The notes: generated by a model not told the origin, from the letters alone. Counted from the first letter of the stretch, positions 7,975 to 16,789 are shown. The stretch: 64,000 nt of DNA from Halalkalibacter sp. APA_J-10(15) (GCF_023017105.1 NZ_JALKEV010000005.1:1-64000), one strand, 5' to 3'. A program made the numbers and translations.

Positions 7975-8988
7975 TTACCCCAATTGTAAAAATTGTTTCA
8001 GATGGTTGTCTATCATAAGAGAATCCTGTTCGTTTTGGCCGATCCCGAAACAGTGTCCCCACTTAGATTCAATAGGCTGGAAAATAGCATTCGGCATATG
8101 TTCTATTTCATACGCATTATCCTCAGGAGTAAAAAAAAGATCGGTTGAGCCTGGCATGACAAGTGCATGCGCTGTGATCCGGTTTAATGCCTGTTCAAAA
8201 TTACCGTTGTCTGTAGGATTATTGCTAATATCCCCGTAGACCCCTGTACGGAGCATGGCAATCAGGTCGTTCGCATCGAAGGAAAAAAACACTTGATCCC
8301 AATAGTCCTTCAGATAAGATTCCAACGTCGAATATCCTTCTGCTTGGTAGAGCTTCTCCAAATAATAGGCCTGAGAAAACCCCCAAGGAGCATAAGCGCG
8401 TCCCATCGCGGAGAGTCCTGCTATAGGCTGGCTAGTATAAAAGCCTTTTTTCCAATTAGAGTCTGCTTGTAATGTCGCGATAAGCCCTTCAAAAACAACC
8501 TGAGCATGTGGCCTGGTCTTTGCTGTTCCTCCGAACGGAGCAATTCGCTCGACCATCTCGGGGTAGCTTGCTCCCCATTGAAAGGTTTGCAGTGCTCCGA
8601 GCGACCAGCCGACGACTAAAGCAAGCTTAGTAATGCCAAATTTCTCGGTTACGATTCGATGTTGAAGCCGGACATTATCATAAATCGTAATGAGCGGGAA
8701 CTTGCTTCTATCCAAAGGGGCTGGTGTATTGCTAGGTGAGGAAGATAGCCCATTTCCCAACATGTTCGGTACAATAATAAAATACTTGTCGGGATCGAGA
8801 GCTTTGTCTGGTCCAATCAACCATTCATTATCGGTATGATGGCCAGCGAACCAAGTTGGATAGACAATTGCATTGCTCTTGGTAGCATTCAAAGTTCCGT
8901 AAGTTTTATAGGCAAGAAAAGCTTGAGGCAGCGTTTGCCCCGATTGCAGCACGACATCTCCAAGTGAATAAATTTCATAATCTTTCAT
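7975..8988 (-). CDS. Alpha/beta hydrolase of the homoserine O-acetyltransferase (MetX) type
   Basis: The 337-residue protein has the MetX-like alpha/beta hydrolase fold. The nucleophile elbow is GWSLGA (Ser129), followed by Asp283 in GSTDLFF and His312 in KWGHCFG, a complete catalytic triad. True MetX enzymes acylate homoserine. Many relatives with this shorter length act on other substrates, so the substrate is open. It is divergent from a LysR-type gene with a 132-bp shared promoter region, so that regulator probably controls it. Confidence 0.75.
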   Translation of the reverse strand: MKDYEIYSLGDVVLQSGQTLPQAFLAYKTYGTLNATKSNAIVYPTWFAGHHTDNEWLIGPDKALDPDKYFIIVPNMLGNGLSSSPSNTPAPLDRSKFPLITIYDNVRLQHRIVTEKFGITKLALVVGWSLGALQTFQWGASYPEMVERIAPFGGTAKTRPHAQVVFEGLIATLQADSNWKKGFYTSQPIAGLSAMGRAYAPWGFSQAYYLEKLYQAEGYSTLESYLKDYWDQVFFSFDANDLIAMLRTGVYGDISNNPTDNGNFEQALNRITAHALVMPGSTDLFFTPEDNAYEIEHMPNAIFQPIESKWGHCFGIGQNEQDSLMIDNHLKQFLQLG

Positions 8989-9042
8989 GATCCAATTCTC
9001 CTCGCTATTATGTTTTTATTGTGAACCTTGATTTTTAGACTA

Positions 9043-9059
9043 TGATACTGTTAGCATCA
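9043..9059. promoter_or_regulatory. Candidate LysR-type binding site
   Basis: TGATACTGTTAGCATCA is an interrupted near-palindrome (TGATACT / AGCATCA) lying between the divergent hydrolase and LysR genes. LysR-type proteins typically bind such dyads in the shared promoter region. The assignment rests on symmetry and position. Confidence 0.4.
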
Positions 9060-9120
9060 AATCAACAAAACGTTTTTGAAAGTTAAGTTCATTTTTTTTG
9101 AATAGAGAGGTGCTGACCCG

Positions 9121-10014
9121 ATGGAAATCCGCCAGTTAAAAACATTTTGGACGCTTGCTTCCACCCGCAGTTTTAGTCGCACTGCCGAATCATTGAACTA
9201 TGTTACGTCAACTGTAACCATGCAAATCAAAGCCTTGGAGGATGAATTGGGGGTTAAGCTTTTGGATCGCTTGGGCAAGAGTGTTGTGTTGACAGACGCA
9301 GGTCGCCAGTTCTTACCCTATGCTATGAAAATCTTAAATAACGTAGAAGAGGCTCGGCATATTTCAAATCAGAGTGAGGAGTTGACTGGCACTGTTATAA
9401 TTGGTGCAGACGAAGTTCTCTGTACGTACCGTTTGCCCGCATTGATCCGGCTTTTTCGTGAACGCTATCCGCACGTTCGCCTTTTATTCCGGCCCCTGTC
9501 GAGCCATATTTTGAAACAGAGCCTGAGAGAAGGTAATGCGGATGTGGTCTTTATGCTAGATGAACTTGCCGTATCTGCGGATCTTCATACGGAGGTTTTA
9601 CTGAACGAACCCTTTCTAATGGTAGTTTCTCCCGACCATTCGTTAGCTTCACGGGCATCATTACGCATAGAGGATTTTCATAGAGAACATATTCTATTAA
9701 GCGAAAAGGGCTGCTCTTATCGGACATACTTCTATCGCACATTGTTGAGAAGAGGGGCTGACAGCCTAACCGAACTAGAGTTTAATAGTGCAGAGGCTAT
9801 TAAACAATGCGCAATGATGGGGCTAGGTATTGCCTTGCTGCCTGAGATGGCGACTAAAAGAGAGGTGGAACGGGGAGAACTGATTATCTTGCCTTGGGAT
9901 TTATCTGAAATAAAATTTGCAACGCAAATGCTATGGCATCAAGAGAAGTGGATTTCACCATCAATCAGGGTCTTTATCGAATTGGCTCGAAATGTATTAA
10001 AGCGAAGCTCATGA
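9121..10014 (+). CDS. LysR-family transcriptional regulator
   Basis: The 297-residue protein has the standard LysR layout: an N-terminal winged helix-turn-helix (residues 1-60; SFSRTAESLNYVTSTVTMQI) and an effector-binding domain (about 90-290). Its ribosome-binding site is GAGAGGTG. It is divergent from the MetX-like hydrolase, the normal LysR arrangement, and probably activates that gene in response to a small metabolite. Length and motifs look intact. Confidence 0.9.
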   Translation: MEIRQLKTFWTLASTRSFSRTAESLNYVTSTVTMQIKALEDELGVKLLDRLGKSVVLTDAGRQFLPYAMKILNNVEEARHISNQSEELTGTVIIGADEVLCTYRLPALIRLFRERYPHVRLLFRPLSSHILKQSLREGNADVVFMLDELAVSADLHTEVLLNEPFLMVVSPDHSLASRASLRIEDFHREHILLSEKGCSYRTYFYRTLLRRGADSLTELEFNSAEAIKQCAMMGLGIALLPEMATKREVERGELIILPWDLSEIKFATQMLWHQEKWISPSIRVFIELARNVLKRSS

Positions 10015-10266
10015 GATGTAACAACCAGCTACATCCTTACTTATGTCTGCCACTACTACTCAAGCCATGTGGAGTGTGTGAACCACGAAAAAGATAACAT
10101 TTTTCTGATGCAATCTAATAATGATTAAACGATCACATGCTAACCATTTGTTTGTTGTATTGAACTATATTAACTCTACTGTGTGTGATTGAGCCGTTTG
10201 AACCGTATTTATTAAGGTGCTTATATCTGGCAACGGTTCGGTACGCTATGCTCCATTCATGTGAAA

Positions 10267-10294
10267 AACGCAACCAGTTCAGGCTGCGTTTTTT
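10267..10294 (+). terminator. Rho-independent terminator
   Basis: AACGCAACC (10267-10275) pairs with GGCTGCGTT (10282-10290) with one mismatch, followed by a run of T. It lies about 250 bp after the LysR gene and could end that transcript. The rest of 10015-10328 shows no gene. Confidence 0.6.
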
Positions 10295-10328
10295 GTTATG
10301 TTTTTGAAAACCCTTGGCTTCGTAAGCG

Positions 10329-10507
10329 TCAAAAACGCACACATTTTAGTTCAGTCGCAAAACCTGAGGCAAGAGAGCGCATCGCCGCTTTTGAAGCACC
10401 GTAAACACTCATTCTAGGGGTGCCGCCTTCATCTGCCACGGATGACGTAAATACGATTGATCCGCCATCTCGAATGAGCGGAGCAAGTTTATAGATAATC
10501 AAGAGAA
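10329..10507 (-). pseudogene. Short-chain dehydrogenase fragment
   Basis: The minus-strand frame reads [15 protein letters not shown], then [21 protein letters not shown], and ends at a TGA at 10329-10331. The Ser and YGASK motif are the catalytic part of a short-chain dehydrogenase/reductase. The NAD-binding N-terminal half and the C-terminus are missing. Confidence 0.7.
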
Positions 10508-10749
10508 TTTGTTGATTGTTTTATGACAGAAGAGGGACAAGAAATATTTACTAAACATGTAAATGAACCGTAGCTTTTAGCTGTAAAGGATGTAGAACGT
10601 GACACTTCTGATTTTACTGAATTAGAAAAAAGTGTTTTGGAAGAAGTTGATAGTCTGATGGGTAGTCATCCTTTTAGGTTGTATTAGTAGCCAATTTAGG
10701 GGATTTTGGTCAAGTTGTTCAGGAGATGTTGAATGGAATTGTGTCTTAA
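10502..10749 (+). pseudogene. C-terminal remnant of an ABC solute-binding protein
   Basis: The frame [22 protein letters not shown] stops at TAG 10571-10573. It resumes as LEKSVLEEVDSLMGSHPFRL and, after a frameshift near 10680, ends as VVLVANLGDFGQVVQEMLNG before TAA at 10747-10749. Phrases such as [10 protein letters not shown] and a helical tail ending in EMLNG are typical of family 1 extracellular solute-binding proteins. Nothing upstream survives. Confidence 0.45.
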
Positions 10750-11009
10750 TCCTTTGCTTTGAACAGAAAATAAAGATTGAGAGAAAAATTGCAGTATCTG
10801 AGCCCTAATGTTACTCTATTTTTCTCATACACTATCTTCTGTAAAAACATTTTCACAGACGTTTTGACCTGGCATATTTCCTATTTGAAAAAGGGTATTA
10901 CCAACCCTGTATGGTATGATCATACAAAAATAATGTACACTAGCAATAAAGATCAATGTTTAAGATTTAGGAAAGTGCTTGTTATGTTACTTAAGGATGT
11001 GGGATATAA

Positions 11010-11220
11010 ATGGATAATGAAAATATGCAAGGTTCTTGCTGTGCTGGAAGTAGAGTTGATTTTGAGAGTACAGTGAAAACAGAAAAACAAACTGAGAAAA
11101 TAAAACAAGGTCAACAGATTAAATATAAGGAAAAGATGATTTACCTGCCTGAAGGAGAATTTTTAATGGGTACCGAAGACAATGAAGGATTTCCTGCAGA
11201 TGGAGAAGGACCAATAATAC
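11010..11220 (+). pseudogene. Formylglycine-generating (SUMF1-type) enzyme, N-terminal stump
   Basis: A start behind AAGGATG encodes a leader with SCCAGSR, then KEKMIYLPEGEFLMGTEDNE and GFPADGEGP. That is the opening strand of the SUMF1/EgtB-like domain which, in true formylglycine-generating enzymes, oxidises a cysteine of sulfatases. The gene is cut at about 11,220, where sequence from an IS4-type transposase begins. The remaining 70 residues cannot be active. Confidence 0.65.
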
Positions 11221-11370
11221 GTCCTGATGGACAGTTGGTTTACGCACGCTCCGCTGATTCAAGCCGTGCGGGATCGCGGTTTGGATGTGATCGGCATGGT
11301 GAAAGCGGATAAGAAACGTTACCTTCATGGGGGCGGCGGCTCCAATGTCATCAAGCTAAGGAACCAATAA
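11221..11370 (+). pseudogene. IS4-family transposase fragment
   Basis: In a frame different from the preceding stump the sequence reads VLMDSWFTHAPLIQAV, then DRGLDVIGMVKADKKRYL, ending at TAA 11368-11370. DSWF(S/T)HAPLI and GLDVIGMVK belong to the catalytic DDE domain of IS4-type transposases. Only about 50 residues remain. Its left edge is the break point in the SUMF1-type gene. Confidence 0.7.
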
Positions 11371-11891
11371 ATTACAAATGGTACCATACCATTTGATTAG
11401 AAAAAATAAATTCAATTTAATTAGGAAAAAAGGCAATAGGATGCCCGGGGCTTGTATGACATTTTTTTACAAGTCCGTGTTTTCTTCCTCTAATTTCCGT
11501 ATAATAGTGTAATCGGGACCTTGATACTAAAACAAACTAGCTTACAGACATCTCTTCTTATTAAGGGAATATTTATTTGCCTTCAATACCATATTACGTT
11601 TAAAACTTCTTCCAGGTCGGATCGGTATCTTGTGTCGTGATATCTCTTGCATGATGCGATGGAATAGGGCGATACGCTTTGCTAGTTGATCTTCAAGTAA
11701 CATAAGAATGAACGTTGTAAATCCGCATTTTCCTGACGGTACCCCAGGTATAATGAGGAAGCCACTTCACCTCGACTAAAAAAATCCCCTATAGGGTTTC
11801 GTCGAAATAAGCTTAGCTCATTCGATATCTACAGGGGACACTTTGCTTTACACAAAATATGGAACGGATGCAGTTATATATGGTTTATTGA
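11371..11891. other. Gap holding IS debris only
   Basis: Apart from a possible transposase tail at 11542-11703 there is no gene. A short palindrome-like CCCCTATAGGGT near 11,787 and CAGGGGACAC near 11,831 may be pieces of an element end. Confidence 0.3.
11542..11703 (-). pseudogene. Possible transposase C-terminal tail
   Basis: The 53-codon minus-strand frame reads HRIMQEISRHKIPIRPGRSF and then a Lys/Asn-rich end. A basic tail of the form PIRPGR-YKRN is, in my memory, common at the end of some IS4-type transposases. The fragment is isolated and the identification is weak. Confidence 0.3.
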
Positions 11892-12491
11892 TTAACGTTT
11901 TCTCTCTCCATTTTCAAGGTGTCTATCAACCACTTGCCTAGCCATTGTTTTCAGACGCGCAGCAGGGCCATCAAAGCCGAAAACCGGAACGGAAGACAGT
12001 GCACCATTGATTACCAGCAGAAGCTGATCTGTCAAACTTTCGTCGTCAACAGCTAACTGCTGGCTCAGACGAGAAAGTCGTAATCGTAGTGCACGATTGT
12101 ACTCTAACGCCAAACGGTGAGCAGGGTGGTTTTCTTCAGAAAACTCAGCAAGGGCATTCAAAAAAGTACAACCGCGATGGTATTCAGGGTCCAATAATTC
12201 AGCAGCAGTGGCGTCAATCAGGGCCAACAACTGTGCTTTTGGTGAGCCTTCATGTTCAGCAATCGCCTCATCAAAGTGTTGCCAATGGATACGATCCTGT
12301 TCTTCAAGATAAGCAACAATTAAATCATTTTTGGTTGGGAAATGACGATAGAGAGTGGTCTTAGCCACCCCGGCTTGCTCAGCAATTGTATCTACACCAA
12401 CGGCACGAATGCCTTCACGATAAAACAAACCGGAAGCCACTTCTAGAACGCGTTGACGTGCGGGTGAGCGTGATGCTGTCATATTTTTCAC
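11892..12491 (-). CDS. TetR-family repressor of the adjacent efflux pump
   Basis: The 199-residue protein has a canonical TetR N-terminus: RVLEVASGLFYREGIRAVGV, then TIAEQAGVAKTTLYRHFPTK, about residues 14-58. The C-terminal ligand domain is of the kind that follows multidrug pumps. It lies 90 bp downstream of the DHA2-type transporter on the same strand. It most likely represses the shared promoter through the long palindromes at 14261-14455 and is released by pump substrates. Base composition is visibly richer in GC than the surrounding window, which suggests transfer together with the transporter. Confidence 0.85.
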   Translation of the reverse strand: MKNMTASRSPARQRVLEVASGLFYREGIRAVGVDTIAEQAGVAKTTLYRHFPTKNDLIVAYLEEQDRIHWQHFDEAIAEHEGSPKAQLLALIDATAAELLDPEYHRGCTFLNALAEFSEENHPAHRLALEYNRALRLRLSRLSQQLAVDDESLTDQLLLVINGALSSVPVFGFDGPAARLKTMARQVVDRHLENGERKR

Positions 12492-12581
12492 CTAACAATC
12501 TCAAAGTATATAGTAATTTGCTCTGGTTAAGCGGCATTTCCACAAAACTTATCACACCTAACCGCTTTGTTTTAAAGTGTA

Positions 12582-14207
12582 TCACGAGCGTTCACCTTCA
12601 GCAAGGGAAGAGCTATGCTTATCTGGTTCGATATGAGCCTCTCCGCTAGGTCGTACATGCCGGAGCAGAACCACGGCGAAAAGCGCGGCCACAATCCCAA
12701 TAACTGCACTGATGCTGACAGAAGTGTTAAACCCTATCGTAAATGCCTCACGAGCGGTCTCAAGCAACTCCATGCTGAGCCCGGAAGGTAACTGCTCGGC
12801 TACAGCAATAGCGCTGCCCAGATTATCACGGATGGCTTCAGCCGCCTCAACTGGGACACCGGTAGGTATGCTATCGCTCATTTGATTACGATACACAGCA
12901 GTACCAACACTACCTAAGACCGCGATACCTAGCGCCATACCGAATTCCATGCAAGTCTGAGATATCGCCGACGCAGAGCCAGCCTTCTTAGGAGGAACTG
13001 ATCCGATAACCAGGTCAGTGCCCAACACCATCGTCGGGCTAACGCCGAAGAAGGCAATGACAAAGCCAATAATCAGCAGGGACACCCCGGAAGTTTGGTC
13101 AACCTGTGTGAGTAGCAGGAAACCGCCTGCTGAAATCATCAAGCCCAGCCCGACGATGTATCCCGGGGGTATCCGCCGTGCGATAAGCGGAGACAAGAGA
13201 GAACCAATGATCATCGCAGCAGCCGAAGGCACCATCCACAGTCCAGCCAACCACGATGATAGTCCTTCAACCATTTGCAAATACTGTGCGAAAAACATCG
13301 TATTGCCGCCCACAGTGATTAGGACGAACAGCATGGTCCCGAGAGCGATACTAAAGGAACGATAAGCGAATAAACGCAGATCAAGCAATGGGTTGGTCAA
13401 TCTACGCTGTCTGAGTCCAAACAGAACGCTAAAGACTAGACCAGCCACCATAGACAGGACGGGGAGTATCTCAAGGCCGTCCTTGGCCAGTTCCTTAATA
13501 CCGTAGATGATCGGAAGGATGGCGACCAACGATAAAGCAACACTTGCCAGGTCCAGCCGTCCTGCCTTGGGGTCTCGGTATTCGGGAAGTAATATGGGTC
13601 CGGTCACAAGCAGTAATAGCATCACCGGCACACCCAATAGAAACACCGAGCCCCACCAGAAGTACTCTAATAACACTCCACCGACCACTGGGCCGATAGC
13701 TACACCGCTCAAAAAGCATGTCATCCACACGCTTACAGCAACCGCGCGCTGTTGAGGATTCCGGAACATATTGCTAATCAGGGCCAACGTGGAGGGCATT
13801 AAAGTCGCTCCGGCAATTCCGAGCAGTGCACGGGTCACGATCAACATCTCTGGGTTAATGGAGTATGCGGCTGCTACAGAGGCAATACTGAACACACCTG
13901 CACCGATCAGCAGCAGCTTCCTGCGGCCAATCCGATCGCCCAGTGTACCCATTGTGATCAGAAAACCAGCGATCATGAATCCGTAGATGTCCATAATCCA
14001 CAACAATTGAGCGGCAGTAGGTTGCAGGTCTGCCGCCAAGTGAGGAGCAGCCAGGAAAAGGACACTTAAATCGAGGGAGAGCAACAGTGTAGGCAAAGCA
14101 AGCACGGCAAGCCCTATCCATTCCCGCTTCCCAGCTCGAAGAGGCACGTCGGTTGCAATAGCAGAGTTCTTTTCAGTATTACTTTGATTATTTCCTGAGT
14201 TGTTCAT
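12582..14207 (-). CDS. MFS drug:proton antiporter, DHA2 family (QacA/SmvA type)
   Basis: The 541-residue inner-membrane protein has about 14 hydrophobic helices, the size and layout of DHA2 proton-coupled exporters of quaternary ammonium compounds and dyes. Visible motifs include LDLSVLFLAAPHLAADL in helix 1, GDRIGRRK (motif A) after helix 2, and a motif-C-like GVAIGPVVGG in helix 5. I start it at 14207 because AAGGATGAG lies just upstream; an in-frame ATG at 14261 lacks such a site. Regulation is probably by the downstream TetR protein acting on duplicated operators. GC-rich codon use sets this pair apart from its neighbours. Confidence 0.9.
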   Translation of the reverse strand: MNNSGNNQSNTEKNSAIATDVPLRAGKREWIGLAVLALPTLLLSLDLSVLFLAAPHLAADLQPTAAQLLWIMDIYGFMIAGFLITMGTLGDRIGRRKLLLIGAGVFSIASVAAAYSINPEMLIVTRALLGIAGATLMPSTLALISNMFRNPQQRAVAVSVWMTCFLSGVAIGPVVGGVLLEYFWWGSVFLLGVPVMLLLLVTGPILLPEYRDPKAGRLDLASVALSLVAILPIIYGIKELAKDGLEILPVLSMVAGLVFSVLFGLRQRRLTNPLLDLRLFAYRSFSIALGTMLFVLITVGGNTMFFAQYLQMVEGLSSWLAGLWMVPSAAAMIIGSLLSPLIARRIPPGYIVGLGLMISAGGFLLLTQVDQTSGVSLLIIGFVIAFFGVSPTMVLGTDLVIGSVPPKKAGSASAISQTCMEFGMALGIAVLGSVGTAVYRNQMSDSIPTGVPVEAAEAIRDNLGSAIAVAEQLPSGLSMELLETAREAFTIGFNTSVSISAVIGIVAALFAVVLLRHVRPSGEAHIEPDKHSSSLAEGERS

Positions 14208-14212
14208 TATCT

Positions 14213-14490
14213 CATCCTTTCGATGTTCTATTAACAAAGCTTGCTCCCTAACAGGAAACAATACAAAACAGTTTTGTATCGATACACCTAAAACAATACA
14301 ATACAGTATTGTATTGAGTTAAGAATTACTTTTTTATTCCAATAGTTCTCACATCCTTTCGATGTTCTATTAACAAAGCTTGCTCCCTAACAGGAAACGA
14401 TACAAAACAGTTTTGTATCGATACACCTAGAACAATACAATACAGTATTGTATTTTGTCAAGAATTACTTTTTTATTCCAATAGTTCTCA
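14213..14490. repeat. 139-bp tandem duplication of the efflux promoter/operator region
   Basis: Positions 14213-14351 and 14352-14490 are two direct copies differing at only a few bases. Each copy carries two long palindromes: ATACAAAAC-A-GTTTTGTAT (14261-14279; 14400-14418) and one based on AATACAATAC-A-GTATTGTATT (14294-14316; 14433-14455). These are probable TetR sites, so the pump has four operators instead of two. Confidence 0.85.
14432..14461 (-). promoter_or_regulatory. Promoter of the efflux gene, embedded in an operator
   Basis: On the minus strand TTGACA (14461-14456) and TATTGT (14437-14432) are 18 bp apart, and the palindrome at 14433-14455 occupies the spacer and -10 region. In the gene-proximal copy of the duplication the matching -35 reads TTAACT, so only this distal copy appears to keep a working promoter. 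Confidence 0.55.
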
Positions 14491-14586
14491 CATCGAAGTT
14501 AAGACAAACAAGGAATGTTGGCGATACCCCTGGTATTGCTCAATCTCAATAATATCTCCTAATTTTAAAACTCACATTCCGCACCC

Positions 14587-14632
14587 CTATGACTCTGAAA
14601 ATGGCGAATTATGGTGTATGATAGAGTCATAG
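14587..14632 (+). other. Inverted repeat at the left edge of the IS1634 remnant
   Basis: CTATGACTCT (14587-14596) and AGAGTCATAG (14623-14632) are perfect complements flanking 26 bp, just ahead of the transposase remnant. It may be part of the element end or a hairpin shielding the transposase gene from outside transcription. Confidence 0.45.
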
Positions 14633-14654
14633 AAACGAGTTGGGAGCGGATGAA

Positions 14655-15140
14655 GGGATGAAATCGAACACGTGTATGAAATGGGCTACTTGCCGTTGGT
14701 CAGTGGAATCATGAATCAACTGGGGTTGCGTAGGAAAATCGATCAACTCGTCCCGGTTGACTCGCAATGTCAGACCACAGTGGGAGACGCAGTCCAGTTG
14801 CTGGTACTGGACATCCTGAGTGGACGCAATGCTTTAGTCCATGTCGACAAATGGGCGGAGCATCTGGATATGGAGACCCTCGTTCGTCATGGACTGCAAG
14901 CGGCCTGGTTTAACGATGATGCGCTGGGACACCATCTGGACGGTTGCACGCAGCCGACATTCATGCGGTGTATTCAGTGTTCCAACTGCATGTGTATCAA
15001 CATGAAGGGATTCCGATGGTGTGTTCCACGGCGATACAACAAGCATGTCGGTCTACGGCGCCTACATGAAACCGAGCGAATCGCTGCAAATCGTTGAAGG
15101 GTACAGTCGCGATCGGCCCGGCGCAGAGGCGGATATCGCC
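14655..15140 (+). pseudogene. IS1634-family transposase remnant
   Basis: The sequence reads VYEMGYLPLVSGIMNQLGL, then VQLLVLDILSGRNALVHVDK and WFNDDALGHHLDG, the DUF4277 N-terminal domain of IS1634-type transposases. After frameshifts near 14,945 and 15,020 it continues as HGDTTSMSVYGAYMKPSES and GYSRDRPGA, the start of the catalytic domain. The rest is gone. The fragment joins directly to foreign TetR-like coding sequence. Confidence 0.8.
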
Positions 15141-15569
15141 GTTAATAATCATTCCTATTCTTATTTCGAGCGTTTTCAGAAAATTTTTGAACACTCTTTG
15201 AGGTGCGTGATCTATGTCACGGATTTGCTCTTACAAGATCTCAAGGAATCCTATCCGCATTTATTTGATAATCTTTTGGCTGCTCAGCATACTCGCAATA
15301 AGAATTTAGAGATTTTCTTTAAAGAAGGTATGAAGGAAGGTTATTTTAACAAGATTAATCCAGCACTTTTTATGATTCAAGATGATGCAGTACTGAGACG
15401 GATTATCGATCCGATGTTTTCAATTCAGTATGATCTTACTTTGAAACAAGCACTATTGGATTTTTATAAATTGAAAAAGTTCCAAGTGATTAAGCCAGAA
15501 TATATAGATCTTATCGATGATCATGTCGCAGAAGACGAAATCGTGCGAATTCTACAAACTATTTCATGA
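15140..15569 (+). pseudogene. C-terminal half of a TetR-type regulator, fused to IS debris
   Basis: The open frame 15021-15569 starts in IS1634 sequence, but from about codon 40 it becomes AT-rich and reads YFERFQKIFEHSLRCV, then KEGMKEGYFNKINPALFM and ALLDFYKLKKFQVI. This is the ligand-binding half of a TetR/AcrR protein. The DNA-binding half is missing, so it cannot act as a normal repressor. The fusion frame is open through the junction. Confidence 0.6.
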
Positions 15570-16185
15570 TGAGAATATGTTACCGTGAACGTCTGCGTTT
15601 TTGTAGAAGGTAAATGTATACTCATGGCGTATGTTGGTGTTTGGTATTGGATTTTATAATTTTGCTTGGTTTTTTCAGGTGCATATTTGGCTCACACAGG
15701 GAGAGCGGTTCGAGCCCCTTTGCTCCATAAATATATAGAACTTATGACGGCGCAGTTTCTATTTAAGTGAGTAGCTGAGTCGTTTTTTACTTTGGTCATA
15801 TTTATTCACTAAGTCTCGTAAGGATAAACGAAATTCTAGGTATCTTATAATGGTGATGAATCACTAGTGTTGCATTAATTAATTTGATTATTATAAATAC
15901 TCTAAATGTTCAATGATTTCATATTTGCAAAGAAAAAGTCCTTTTATAGTGGATTTGGACGGGTTACCACTTGACTAATCCATGCACTTCATAATGTATC
16001 GGTTGCGGAGCATCTGATGAATAAATAGCAGCTAACTTTTTGAAGTAAAAAGAGTTTCTTTTTTCTGCAATAATGTTACTGATGAAAACATTGAAATAAA
16101 GGCAATCGTAAGCCTATTGTTAATAATTACATTGAGTTATATGGAAATGGTATAAACGAAAAATCAATTTTAGGCGAGTTATACA
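15570..16185. other. About 600 bp without a gene
   Basis: AT-rich and closed in all frames. A tRNA-like GGTTCGAGCCCC followed by TTTGCTCCA occurs near 15,698-15,726, but the rest of a tRNA cloverleaf is missing. I see nothing else. Confidence 0.35.
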
Positions 16186-16214
16186 TTGACATCCAGTCGA
16201 TAAAGATATATTAT
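16186..16214 (+). promoter_or_regulatory. Sigma-A promoter of the MarR gene
   Basis: TTGACA (16186-16191) and TATTAT (16209-16214) with a 17-bp spacer, immediately followed by a palindrome. This is a strong, clearly regulated promoter. Confidence 0.75.
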
Positions 16215-16227
16215 TTGACTTAGTCAA
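16215..16227. promoter_or_regulatory. MarR operator 1
   Basis: TTGACTTAGTCAA is a perfect 6-1-6 palindrome covering the predicted transcription start. A close variant precedes the next gene at 16754-16766, so both are probably bound by the MarR protein encoded here. Confidence 0.65.
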
Positions 16228-16255
16228 CTATATGATGAAATTTGGTGATCAGATA

Positions 16256-16720
16256 ATGAATGTTCAAAATCAATCAAAAGAGCTTACTGAGCTTCTATAC
16301 TCAATTAGTGATCGGTTCCATACACGTGAGCAAGAACAGCTATGTTGTTATGATATTTCAGCTTCCGAATGCCGGACACTAAGTTATCTTAAACGCGATT
16401 CTGAACGTACAATAACGATGAACGAACTTGCAAAACAATTAAACATAACTCGTGGCGGAGCAACACGTGTAATCGATAAACTGATTGATAAAGGATACGT
16501 GTTACGTAAAACACATCCCGGAGATGGACGCGCATGTTGTATTGTGTTATCGCCACAGGGGTCAGAATTGATTGATCGTATAGAAGTAGAGGTAGCGCTA
16601 AGGAATGAAAATATTCTAAAGAAACTTGATCCTGCAATGTGCCAGGTCGTGATTGCTTCATTACAGGCATTAAATAGTGCAATGCAGCAGGTTCAACTCG
16701 AGGAAGGAGGGGATGAATGA
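16256..16720 (+). CDS. MarR-family regulator with several cysteines
   Basis: The 154-residue protein shows the MarR winged helix-turn-helix: ITMNELAKQLNITRGGATRV, then IDKLIDKGYVLRKTHPGDGR in the wing. It carries six cysteines (EQLCCYD, ASECRT, GRACCIVL, AMCQ), which could sense metals, arsenicals or oxidants; this is inference. I choose the ATG at 16256, preceded by GGTGATC. The in-frame ATG at 16232 would leave a leader of only about 10 nt and no ribosome-binding site. It probably represses itself and the downstream DUF2703 gene through the two related palindromes. Confidence 0.85.
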   Translation: MNVQNQSKELTELLYSISDRFHTREQEQLCCYDISASECRTLSYLKRDSERTITMNELAKQLNITRGGATRVIDKLIDKGYVLRKTHPGDGRACCIVLSPQGSELIDRIEVEVALRNENILKKLDPAMCQVVIASLQALNSAMQQVQLEEGGDE

Positions 16721-16753
16721 TTAGCATATCTTAAAATTTTTTTATGTATATAG

Positions 16754-16766
16754 TTGACTTGATCAA
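16754..16766. promoter_or_regulatory. MarR operator 2, before the DUF2703 gene
   Basis: TTGACTTGATCAA differs from the upstream operator (TTGACTTAGTCAA) by two bases and sits in the 69-bp gap before the next gene. It suggests a second regulated promoter under the same MarR protein. Confidence 0.55.
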
Positions 16767-16789
16767 TTATTATTCGAGGGGGGTTTGAC

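Noticed and set aside
10133-10342. 69-residue minus-strand frame
   Set aside because: It runs through a terminator hairpin, overlaps the end of the SDR remnant in another frame, and has no family signal.
15685-15730. tRNA-like 3' end (GGTTCGAGCCCC ... TTTGCTCCA)
   Set aside because: The T-arm does not pair properly and no D-arm, anticodon arm or matching acceptor strand lies upstream. At most it is a fragment of a tRNA or a chance match.
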